Source: Forficula auricularia (Eukaryota > Arthropoda > Insecta > Dermaptera > Forficulidae). Taken from it: a stretch of 64,000 bases of DNA. The notes beneath the pieces are model-generated. The model saw only the letters and a list, made by a program, of their open reading frames with translations, searched no databases and had not been told where the DNA came from. A program made the position numbers and the translations under genes. Of the stretch, positions 55,357 through 64,000 are shown piece by piece. The stretch is taken from NCBI GenBank assembly GCA_024734495.1, contig JALMQS010000881.1:124001-188000 (forward strand), given 5' to 3'. The number at the start of each line of letters is the position of its first letter. The stretch's first letter is position 1.

Positions 55357-56489
55357 AATGTTCACATTATTACAGTCTCAAGGAAACTAGAAACATCAAT
55401 TTTTACACTTCATCAAAATTAATAAATTAATCTCATTTCTGGAAGTCGTGTAGTGTGTTGAAGTTATCGCTTCTGCATCGTTTGATGACGATATTGGAGC
55501 GGGAGGCTCAAACTAAAAATTAGCAAAACCCGGCTCCCTCACTAACATGATAAAAGAATCGTACTACATACCCACTGTCTAAATGGACTATGTATCCGAG
55601 GCCAACCAAATAATAAAACAAATCTCATATCTTTGGGTAAAAATTTTTATATTAATGGGATTTGTAATAAAATGCAAATTTTTGCAAATTTCTGTTTCAT
55701 AGTCTTCTGAGTCCAAACAAGTTGTTTAAAAAAGTGTTTCTTCAAATTTTGTGTGCATTCTATCTCATACAGCAATACGAATTTCGAAACCATATTGCAT
55801 CTTTAATATTTATATATGGAGATTAGGATATGATTAGATTCAAGGAAACTCGAGGTTTACTCTTGACATTTTTCTAAAAATAATTAATATCTGAATATCT
55901 TTTTTCCGTTGATTATTATACATACATAAAAGGTTTTTTGGTCTTAAATCTTTCTTTATCAATTATTTTTTTTTTAACAAAATCTTTATATCCTTTTTTG
56001 AGAAATTTCGAAAAAATTTCAAATCTACAATTATAATGTACTCTCATCTCCGCCTGGATGGTTACATCATTTTATTTTCTTATTACCATTTTCTAGCAGA
56101 AAATTGCACTATTGCTAATCTCCAATGACAGTAATGATTATGTAACTGGTTCATTAGATCAGTATACTCGTAAGAAAAACTTTATCGCATCATCATTACA
56201 AACTTAAAATTTTTAATTTTTAAAATCAAATTTGATATTAAAATTTTTCAAAACAAAACAAAAAAAATTCAAAGGAAGAATTTGCATCCTAAAATTTAGT
56301 TTAATTAAGAAATATAATAAAAAATAATTTCATTATTAGTTGAAAGAAAAAATAAGTTTAACTTTTTTAAGATTCGTTACGCTTCCTGTAAAATTTACAT
56401 TTTTGACTGCAAACATTTAAGGATAAAAACCTGAAAACTGAGAGCATAAAATTCAATTGTTCCATATTATTCGATAAATTGTTTTATAT
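55357..56489. other. Non-coding AT-rich DNA
   Basis: Nothing recognised. Confidence 0.4.
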
Positions 56490-56915
56490 AATGTACCTAC
56501 ACCCCGGCAAATTCACCCCAAATTTTTCATTTTTTTTTCTTTTGTTCATTAATGCTTAGAAATATCGACAGCGTGAAATAAATCATCACGAAACATAATT
56601 TTTTTGTCTGTATGTATGTTTGTTTGTCTTCTTTCCCAGATAACGATTCGATTTCTCTCGCCTGATTTTTAGTATTTTTCATCTGCAAATTCTGAAACTA
56701 AAAAGTCAGAAAAATTTTCTGAGAGCAAACATTTTTCAAGCATCCGTTTTCGACTAAGCGAGAGGATATCGGAAAGAAGACAAACACACAGACAGACAAA
56801 AAATATGTTTGAAAATGATTTTTTTCACACTGTTGATATTTCTAAGCATTAATGAACAAAAGAGAAAAATTAAAAATTTGGGGTGAATTTGACGCGGTGT
56901 ACCAAAATCTGAATT
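56490..56915. repeat. Foldback repeat, arms about 145 bp
   Basis: TTCACCCCAAATTTTT, TTTTGTTCATTAATGCTTAG and GTTTGTCTTCTTTCC lines occur as inverted copies at 56500-56640 and 56760-56905. The central 120 bp is unique. No target duplication recognised. Confidence 0.7.
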
Positions 56916-57132
56916 CATAACACTTTTGAAATTGACCATATCCTTAAACCTCACCAATATTTAATCTAGACATTTAGAGTATATATTGACCCAGTGTTTT
57001 CTAAACTTTTCCTTCGACGGAACATTTAACAAATACTGAAATTTTAACGAATTATCATATTTATTTTGTAGGGTGAATATATATATTATGTAATCAATAA
57101 AATTAACCGAGTTAAAAAAATATCATATTCTT

Positions 57133-57245
57133 AAATGATAATTTTACTTATGGAAAGTGGTGTAGGTTTTAGGTGAAACATGATCTTAATTAATAGAGTA
57201 AAGGGTGTGTAGTTTCACTGTGAAACTACACACCCTTTACTCTAT
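57133..57245. repeat. Hairpin module shared with 24839-24908
   Basis: A unit of about 70 bp (TGGAAAGTGGTGTAGG ... GAGTAAAGGGTGTGTAG) followed at once by the inverted copy of its last 35 bp. The same unit is inverted in the loop of foldback copy 3. Confidence 0.75.
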
Positions 57246-57337
57246 TAGATAATTTTTTAAAATAAAACATATAAAAATAGTAAAATACATCTGTTCTTAA
57301 TAACTTGGACTTAGATGAATGTGAATCCTTTAATTGT

Positions 57338-57592
57338 ATCTGTTACAGCTGTGATTAAGTGTGTAAGTCCCTTTTACCAAACTTTACAGGGCAGCGATTT
57401 AAAGTTTAGACAGGTAGTAAAAATCAATGGAGGGTACAATAATTCAATTCTCTCTAGAATTTCTACCATTCCTCCTACGGGCTAGACACTTATTCACAAT
57501 ATGGCCAACATCAAGGCCTTCTTCCCTGTGGAGTTACTCCATTTTCCACAAAAATCGACTTACACACTTATTCCCAGTTGTTACAGATATAT
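57338..57592. repeat. Inverted-repeat MITE
   Basis: Ends ATCTGTTACAGCTGTGATTA and inverted ATCTGTAACAACTGGGAATA, both running on into AGTGTGTAAGTC. The interior is more GC-rich, with a GGGCTAGACACTTATTC line. Class unknown. Confidence 0.6.
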
Positions 57593-57778
57593 TTTCTTGA
57601 ATTTGGGAACAAAAATAGGCAGGTTAATTCTCTTCTAGTGTTGTATCGAGCCTATTTTATCCTATACTACTAAAGCGCATTTGTGCTTGCCTCTGTATGT
57701 ACCTATCTATCTATGTATGTACCTGTGTTCATCCCCCAACAAAAACAGTCGTCATGGTTACCAATTTAAATGAAATTT

Positions 57779-58951
57779 TCTACATATATAAAATTAAGGT
57801 TTTGTCTGTACATTGGGGTGGGGGTGGTTGGTAGGAGTCAGGGGTCGTCATGGTTACTAATTTAAATGAAATATATATACCGGGTGGTGACTTGGCCGAC
57901 GCAGCATAGCGATTACAATGTTAATTTTTGAATGTGCATTTATTTGCTCCCCTAATTATTTTAGAGCTAAAGTTCTTATAGGTTTTTTGTAGAGAAAAAA
58001 ATACTGAATCCGAACATATTTTTGTTTTCAAATTTTGAAAATTCAGAACCGTAATAATCAACATTATAAATAATTGTATTTTTACAAAAATCACTGAGGC
58101 CATGGAATTATTAAAACAAACAAGGCATTTTCATTTGTTGTTTCTATTTGACGTTTGTTATATTTGAACTTTTTAAAATCAGTTCTTATTAGAATTTATT
58201 GATTACCATAATGAGAAACTGGTTAAATTTGAATGGGCAGAGTTTTGTATTCGTCATTGATAAATAAAAATAGTAGATTCACGTAGATTAAGTTTAGAAC
58301 GAGCTTTTAAATTTTCACAAGAATAATCAACGAAATTATAAGTAATAATTTAAAATTTAAAATTTAAATTTTTTTTTATTTTAAAATATCTACATTTTTA
58401 AAATTGTTTTTTTGGACTTTTAAATTATGAATTAGACAAAATCTGATGTAATTATCTTTTAGAATTTTAATTCTGCTCAGTTTTTTGTATTCTAATTATG
58501 CTCTAAAATAATCACTAAAGACATCACTATTAAACGTCAAATAGAAACAACAAATGAAAATGCCTTGTTTGTTTTAATAATTCCATGGCCTCAGTGATTT
58601 TTGTAAAAATACAATTATTTATAATGTTCATTATTACGGTTCTGAAATTTCAAAATTTGAAAACAAATATATGTTCGGATTCAGTATTTTTATCTCTACA
58701 AAAAACCTATAAGAACTTTAACTCTAAAATAATTAGGAGAGCAAATAAATGCACATTCAAAAATTAACATTGTAATCGCTATGCTGCGTCGGCCAAGTCA
58801 CCATCCGGTATATATATATAAAATTAAGGTTTTTTCTGTACATTGGGGTGATGGGGTGGGTGGGGGTGCTGAGTGGGCTTCGGAGTGAGGGTCCAGGGAG
58901 CGAGCCCCCTGGCTAGTAAGAGGGCTGCCGAAGACGGGCCTTGCTGCTATT
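57779..58951 (+). mobile_element. Helitron-like repeat with doubled 5' end and a nested element
   Basis: Two starts in the same direction (57779 and just after 58808), each ATATATAAAATTAAGG then CTGTACATTGGGG. The 3' side has GGGCTGCCGAAGACGGGCC and a CTGCTATT end. The TA-flanked element 57880-58808 is inserted in the AT run before the second start. Confidence 0.5.
57880..58808. mobile_element. TA-flanked inverted-repeat element, 929 bp
   Basis: Inverted arms of 277 bp (57880-58156, 58532-58808) begin CCGG(G/A)TGGTGACTTGGCCG and stand between TA dinucleotides. The centre (374 bp) is AT-rich without a transposase. A 60-codon frame (starting MASVIFVKIQLFIM) is open in both arms, pointing outward, at 57921-58103 minus and 58585-58767 plus, with only a few differences. 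The TA duplication suggests the Tc1/mariner group, but the ends are not typical. Confidence 0.75.
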
Positions 58952-59047
58952 ATATATAATAAAAGCATTATATGCTTTCGCGGAACATTTATTCACTTTC
59001 TCCACAACACAGGTGTGGAACATAGTTTGGAAAACACTGTATTAGCC

Positions 59048-59890
59048 AATATATCATTTTCATAAGAAAAATGAACACATATATAGTTGTACAATTTGTG
59101 TTCATGTTATAATGTTAGTTTAAGAAAGATAACAAATGGAGTCTGATAGCAAGGTAAATGTAAACCAGCTAATGATTCACCAACATTTCACTAAATAGCA
59201 ACTTCCTCTCACTCATTCTCTCTAGTGATTTCACATTATTCGCAATCAATTCACTTATATTTTTATTGTAACTTAATAAAATCACATGTTATTATAAAAA
59301 AATAATAATAAATTACTGATAACAAGCTTTTAAAATAGCTGATAACCTTTTTCGTGTTATATCATACTCGTTGCTATGAATGATATCAGCCTTTCTTTTT
59401 TACTTTTCTTTTTTTAATGTACATATGCATACCGAGTGTTCTGTATTTTTTTCATTTATCATAAAAAGTTATTATTTTATAGCAATAAAAATAATTTTAT
59501 TTGAAAGTAATCATACTAAGCTATTTCAAATAATTTTTACAGATTTTTGAATTTTAGAGGTGAGAGCACATGACAAGTCAACTATCTAGTCTCATATAAT
59601 GCCCAACTAATAAGTCATAATAAAAAATTATGTTTAATAGGATTTTAAAAAACATATTCAACGGCATTCCTATCGAAAGAGTGAACAAAATTTTTGTTTC
59701 ATTAGAATTTTCAGTGTTTCGTTCAAATTTGAAACGGGGCCCTATTTTAGTGTCGTTACATTTTCTGTATGTCATAGCATAGTAGCTCGTAAACTAAATA
59801 AGGAACTCAAATTCACAAGTTATATCAATTTTCCTACCCAAAATTCGAAATTCGTATGAAAATTTTAATCGAATGATAAAAAATAAATTG
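59048..59890. other. Non-coding AT-rich DNA
   Basis: No gene. A 65-codon minus-strand frame at 59578-59775 is not recognised. Confidence 0.35.
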
Positions 59891-60199
59891 ACACGTTCTG
59901 ATGTGGCCATCCACTTGACTTTACCATACACTTCTGGTTGAGTTTGGTACAAAGGCCTAGATTTTCATTTTTTGACCCTACAAACCCCCCCCCCCACACC
60001 TCATTTCGGGAGGTTGGTTTTCTGGGGGCCCACTGATTATGTATAGAAAATTTGGTTTAGTTTGCTCAAATGGCCTAGATTTTTATTTTTTGACCACCCC
60101 CCCTCCTAATTTTGGAGCCAGAAATTTTTTTTTCCGTCATTATACATTCATTTTATAATCTTTAAAGAATTTGGTGTCGGTTCTACGTGAAACATTTTA

Positions 60200-60448
60200 A
60201 TAGATAATAAGTAAAAATATATTTTTCTAGGTGGGTTTTCACAAATAAAACAAATATATGTTTTGAGTTTTTATTTCGATATATATTTCGGGTTATGAGC
60301 CCATCATCAGGAGTTACAGTTTTCTTTTATAACTCCTGATGATGGGCTCATAACCAGACTATATATATCGAAATAAAAACTCCAAACATATATTTGTTAT
60401 ATTTGTGAAACCCACCTAGAAAAATATATTTTTACTTATTATCTATTC
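60200..60448. mobile_element. Foldback element with one intact and one broken hammerhead
   Basis: 249 bp between CATTTTA direct repeats (60193-60199, 60449-60455). Arms of about 118 bp (TAGATAATAAG, AGGTGGGTTTTCAC, GGGTTATGAGCCCATC). The left arm holds a hammerhead on the minus strand. The right arm keeps CTGATGA (60336-60342) on the plus strand but has AGAC where GAAA should be. Related to the solo motif at 9372. Confidence 0.75.
60276..60312 (-). ncRNA. Hammerhead-like motif, core intact
   Basis: Minus strand: CTGATGA (60310-60304), an extra T, stem II GGG/CCC around CTCATAA, GAAA (60289-60286), TATATA stem III and ATC (cut at 60278). Stem I is only about 2 bp. Confidence 0.52.
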
Positions 60449-60790
60449 ATTTTATAGTATATTTAATTTTTCTTGTTTGATAATATTATAATTTTAAATT
60501 TTAACCCCCTCCCCTCTTAATTTTGGGTCGATATGCACTAAAATCTAATCAGCTCTTAATCGTAATGCACCAAAACTACTTGTGAAATTTGGTTTTGATA
60601 TTCACACTTATTTTTGAGCTAGCTCGTCCACAAAAATTTGGTAACGCGCAGAGTAATTAACTAACAGACTAACAGACATTTTGACAAAACAATTATTATC
60701 TCGAAAAATATAATTTTTTCGATGTTCACTTATTAGGGCTTTTTGTAGACCGAAGTGCCCTGGTTTCGCCCAATTTTTTTAATCAAAATA

Positions 60791-61915
60791 GTTTCAGCCA
60801 CAACACTTTTTCATGCACGATTACAATACTTGACCATACCCTGTATGGTAAGATAAAAATATCATAGAGTGTGATATATTCTTGCAAAATCTTCTTAAGT
60901 TAAATTAGGCTAGATATTTTTAAATTTAATTCATTTTAAAATGTCACAAAGTGGTCATTTTTAGGTGATTTCTGTTCCTGTAAGCTTTAAAAAGTGACTT
61001 ATCTTGCATTATGAAAAAACTACTCATTCTTTCAATAAAAACAACTATAATTAGAACGAATTAGATATTTCAAGAATTTTGGAAGATATGATGTACGTAA
61101 TTTTTGGAATGCTGGTCGGTCTCGCACTTAGCCCTGCTTATTATGTTTTGAGAGACTCCTAAATTTTTTTTTTCGATTCTGAAGATTTAACTATCTGCGG
61201 AAACAAAGTGTACATATTTTGAAAGACCTGGGCAGACGTGTTAAAGGAACAATGAAGTCTTATTATATGAGTTTCAGATTTTTATCTGAACAAAGTTCTT
61301 ACTATATCTATCATAAGCTTCTAATCTACATTCTTAATAATTCAGATAGTTCTATATAATAATTTGAAAATTATTTAATTTAGTATTCAATCGGGTTTGG
61401 TCTTTGGAGATTCTGATCAGAAAACCTATGACAATTCAGGTCTTTTTGACGCTTTTGATTGATTTATCGAGTTATGTCTTTGGTTGTTTAAAAGTTCTTT
61501 CCTTGTCTTGACAGACATTGTGTTTCAGTCATATCAAAATTCAGTTCACTAACACTTGAAAAGGACTCCGGAATTCGAATTCATAATAGTTTATGGCAGG
61601 AATTTCTCATGGAAAATTATTAATCTAGATTGTTTCTGTAGAAATTCTTAATTTTATTCTAATATATTAAATTATTCTAATAGCTACATATATGAACTGC
61701 TAAAGTTGGAAATATTAAAACTCTGATACTCGTACTCTTTAATACATTTTCAGAATTTTAAAATTATTATCAGGTAGGTATTTGAAATGAAGTTATTGGA
61801 TATTTGACATATAATAAACACATTATTACTAATTGAAGGTATCATTTTTTTATTGAAAATTCCCTTCTCAGATAAAATATTTAGTAGAGTTAATTTCATT
61901 CCTTTTAAAATTTGA
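60791..61915. other. Non-coding AT-rich DNA
   Basis: Nothing recognised. Confidence 0.35.
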
Positions 61916-62048
61916 ATTTTTAGTGAAATCACACACAGTACTTAATTATAATTATTTATTGAACACGAACAATATTTTACAGTATTATTTGTTCGTGTTA
62001 TTATTCTAATAAAATATGTGTGATTTCACTAAAAATTAAAATTTTAAT
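61916..62048. repeat. Hairpin repeat with GAACACGAACAATA arms
   Basis: AATTTTTAGTGAAATCACACA ... GAACACGAACAATA faces its inverted copy; the TATTATTTGTTCGTGTT line also occurs at 22195-22215. Confidence 0.65.
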
Positions 62049-63115
62049 CAAATTAATCTAAAAAATAAAAGCTTCAACAGCTTCATTACTAATAATTATA
62101 ATCACACCTTTTATTTAGCCCATACTACTTCTATAGTACATCGTATTTGGTTTGAAGGGAAGATTTATTACTTAATGATTTCAAATGGTTGATTAACCCA
62201 GTAGAGAGACAAATCAACCCAATATAACTACTATCTATCTCCAACCTTACAACTCGAATTATTTTTCTCAAAGTGTAGTTGTTCTCTGATTGAAAAAAAA
62301 TAGTGATTCAGACGTCAAGATTGATGTCATCAATCAAAGATACTAGAAAGAGCAGGATATTTTGTCCTGCGAAACTAAATTAATATAATTATTATTTCGA
62401 TGTTATTTTAAATCCAACCAAACCCAAACATTTCTCTCTTGGTTATTATATATGAAAACATTGACATCACGAGTGATGCCTTATTTCAACCCGCCCGATC
62501 CTGTTGTATATTAAAATTGATAAATCAAATTTAATTGGCTATCTTGCAACCCCTATTAATTTTTACGTGCTTAACATTTTTGGTATTAGACATTGTCGGA
62601 ATATATAATCAAAATACATTCATCAAATCATTTATTAATAAGTGAATGTTTTTTCCTAATTACAAATTTTAAAATGTATTATTCTTAGCATATATATATA
62701 ATGGTAATTAGAAAGGATCTTGTAAAGTCTTTGATTAATTAGGCCAATTTGTTTTATAATATTTACGCTTTCACGTAATAGAAAAAGTTTAATCTAAAAT
62801 CGAAACATTCACTGTTCCAATTTTGTTTATTTATATGAAACAATTTAGAAAATAGAATCACACATCTGCTTAATCAAAACTGTGATTATTCGTTCCTAAA
62901 ACAAAATAATTACGATTAAAATTTATTTTCGGAATCTAGAAGAATTTTGATGAACAAGAGGCAGATCCAAAAATTAAAACCCTCCATTTATTAAGAAATA
63001 TTATTAGAAATTTTGAATGCACTTTGTCATGATTCACAATACAATACCTCAAAAACTTCATGTTCCTATTATTAATTAAAACAAAAAATCTTTCATATTT
63101 AGAGCCTACGCCTAC
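62049..63115. other. Non-coding AT-rich DNA
   Basis: Nothing recognised. Confidence 0.4.
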
Positions 63116-63122
63116 GTTCAAA

Positions 63123-63439
63123 CCGAGGGGTGATCCGTGATTGGAAGTAGGTGTACACCTCTTTGGAAGTACTTGAAAACATTTGGAAGTACTTGGAAAT
63201 ATTTGGAAGTACTTGGAAATATTTGGAAGTACTTGGAAATATTTACAATTACTTGGAAATATTTGGAAGTACTTGAAAACATTTGGAAGTACTTGGAAAT
63301 ATTTGAAAGTACTTGGAAATATTTGGAAGTACTCGGAAATATTTGGAAGTACTTGGAAATATTTGGAAGTACTTGGAAATATTTGGAAGTACAACTGGAA
63401 GTAGGTGTACAGCATATTAGGTCGCGGTTCACCCCTCGG
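63123..63439. mobile_element. Inverted-repeat MITE carrying a minisatellite
   Basis: Ends CCGAGGGGTGATCCGTGA and inverted CCGAGGGGTGAACCGCGA, flanked by TTCAAA (63117-63122, 63440-63445; GTTCAAAC if 8 bp). Inside, TGGAAGTAGGTGTAC occurs on both sides of the minisatellite, which suggests array growth between two copies of it. Confidence 0.7.
63163..63392 (+). repeat. Minisatellite, 20-bp unit, about 11.5 copies
   Basis: The unit TTGGAAGTACTTGGAAATAT with a few variants (TTGAAAACAT, TTACAATTAC). Because 20 is not a multiple of 3 and the unit has no stop in several frames, long open frames appear on both strands; they are artefacts. Confidence 0.95.
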
Positions 63440-63445
63440 TTCAAA

Positions 63446-64000
63446 CTATAATTTGTTAAATTTAGTTTTATTTTGTCTTATTTCTCTGAAAGTTTTCAAT
63501 TTCATGAGACTCTTCACGAGATTGGTTGTTCTTAAAGATTTTCCTTGGGAATAATAAAATTTTAATTTAAATAAGGTTCTAAATTAACAAAATTCATGTT
63601 TATTAAAGAATTCGAACAAATAATCGAATTACATACTTACTAAGTTTATTAGTTTCGATTAACTTCCCTACGAAAAGAATATACAAATTATCCCATTTTA
63701 GGCAAAAAAGATGTAAAGGTTTTGCCAGTAAAACTCTCTCCCACGGATATTCCGATTGATTCTGTTTACATCTGCCAATACTTGCAAAAACGCTGGATAT
63801 AGGCCGAAATGAATAACGTTTAGAAAATATAAAATTTTTGAAAGTAATTTACTGATTTCACGTTTTTACAGGTAGACTTCAAATATTAATCAATATAACC
63901 CCGAAAGTCTCACTTTTACTTTCATTGATTTTTTTTTAGATGGTGATAAAAAACTCAATAATTAGACTTCTCTATTTTCTATAACCTGTTTCTATTTACG
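63446..64000. other. Non-coding AT-rich DNA
   Basis: Nothing recognised to the end of the window. Confidence 0.4.

Larger units (their letters stand above)
56992..59039. mobile_element. hAT-like element enlarged by nested insertions
   Basis: Ends CAGTGTTTTCTAAACT and (inverted) CAGTGTTTTCCAAACT. Flanks TATTGACC (56984-56991) and TATTAGCC (59040-59047) match at six of eight. Almost all of its 2 kb is later insertions: the 57133 module, the 57338 foldback, the Helitron-like repeat and the 929-bp TA-flanked element. Confidence 0.7.
59891..60790. repeat. Decayed CCCC-line repeat, split by a hammerhead foldback
   Basis: Segments 59891-60192 and 60456-60790 carry lines such as TTGACC then a C-run and TTGGTTTAGTTTG, like the interiors of the Helitron-like elements at 29.4 and 41.4 kb. 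They flank the insertion at 60200-60448. Confidence 0.5.

Noticed and set aside
57921..58767. Two 60-codon frames as host genes
   Set aside because: They lie in the inverted arms of a transposable element and mirror each other; mentioned only as a finding.
61552..61590. CACTTGAAAAGGACTCCGG line like that at 40846
   Set aside because: Followed by GAATTC instead of GAAAC; no stem II.
63163..63392. Possible CRISPR-like array
   Set aside because: The units are contiguous without unique spacers, and the DNA is eukaryotic.
63137..63451. Open frames of 73-159 codons on both strands with KYLEV/KYFQV repeats
   Set aside because: They are translations of the 20-bp minisatellite, open in several frames because the unit lacks stops.

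Overview
The window is AT-rich animal nuclear DNA, most likely from an arthropod. The basis is its transposable elements: a non-LTR retrotransposon of the arthropod I/jockey-like type with a terminal RNase H, a Ty3-like gag-protease LTR element, hAT and pogo-type MITEs, Helitron-like repeats, and very many foldback repeats. I see no bacterial features. The species cannot be fixed from the sequence. Host coding sequence is almost absent. The one convincing host piece is a 125-bp exon (3591-3715, minus strand) of a 2-oxoglutarate/Fe(II)-dependent oxygenase, bounded by good splice sites.

Layout. 0-3.9 kb: repeats, a Helitron-like end and the oxygenase exon. 3.88-7.55 kb: a young, complete but non-autonomous LTR retrotransposon with nearly identical LTRs and a 4-bp target duplication, carrying one gag-protease-coiled-coil ORF and no reverse transcriptase; it sits in the presumed intron of the oxygenase gene, antisense to it. 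7.9-8.2 kb: a pogo/Tigger-type MITE. 10.1-10.6 kb: a foldback element with a hammerhead motif in each arm. About 11.5-17.45 kb: a non-LTR retrotransposon with an open 1244-codon ORF2 and an ORF1 broken in an A-tract. 19.6-20.1 kb: two tRNA-like genes head to head in a long inverted repeat. 18-61 kb: dense foldback repeats, MITEs (several with exact target duplications), Helitron-like repeats, a triplicated 0.4-kb unit, and nested insertions at 54-55 kb and 57-59 kb. 63.1-63.45 kb: a 20-bp minisatellite inside a small inverted-repeat element.

Most interesting signal. At least 13 hammerhead-ribozyme-like cores (CTGANGA, stem II, GAAA) lie on both strands. Several are at the centre or in the arms of one dispersed foldback family, members of which have 11-12 bp target duplications and a conserved end ending in a compensating hairpin (AGCAGAG/CTCTGCT in some copies, AGCAGAA/TTCTGCT in others). 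One copy (42885-43120) has an empty-site equivalent in the adjacent tandem duplicate. Together this suggests a small non-autonomous retroposon that makes a self-cleaving RNA and inserts by target-primed reverse transcription, as hammerhead-bearing Penelope-like elements do. The ribozyme activity, the Penelope connection and the mobilising enzyme are inferences; no Penelope reverse transcriptase is present here.
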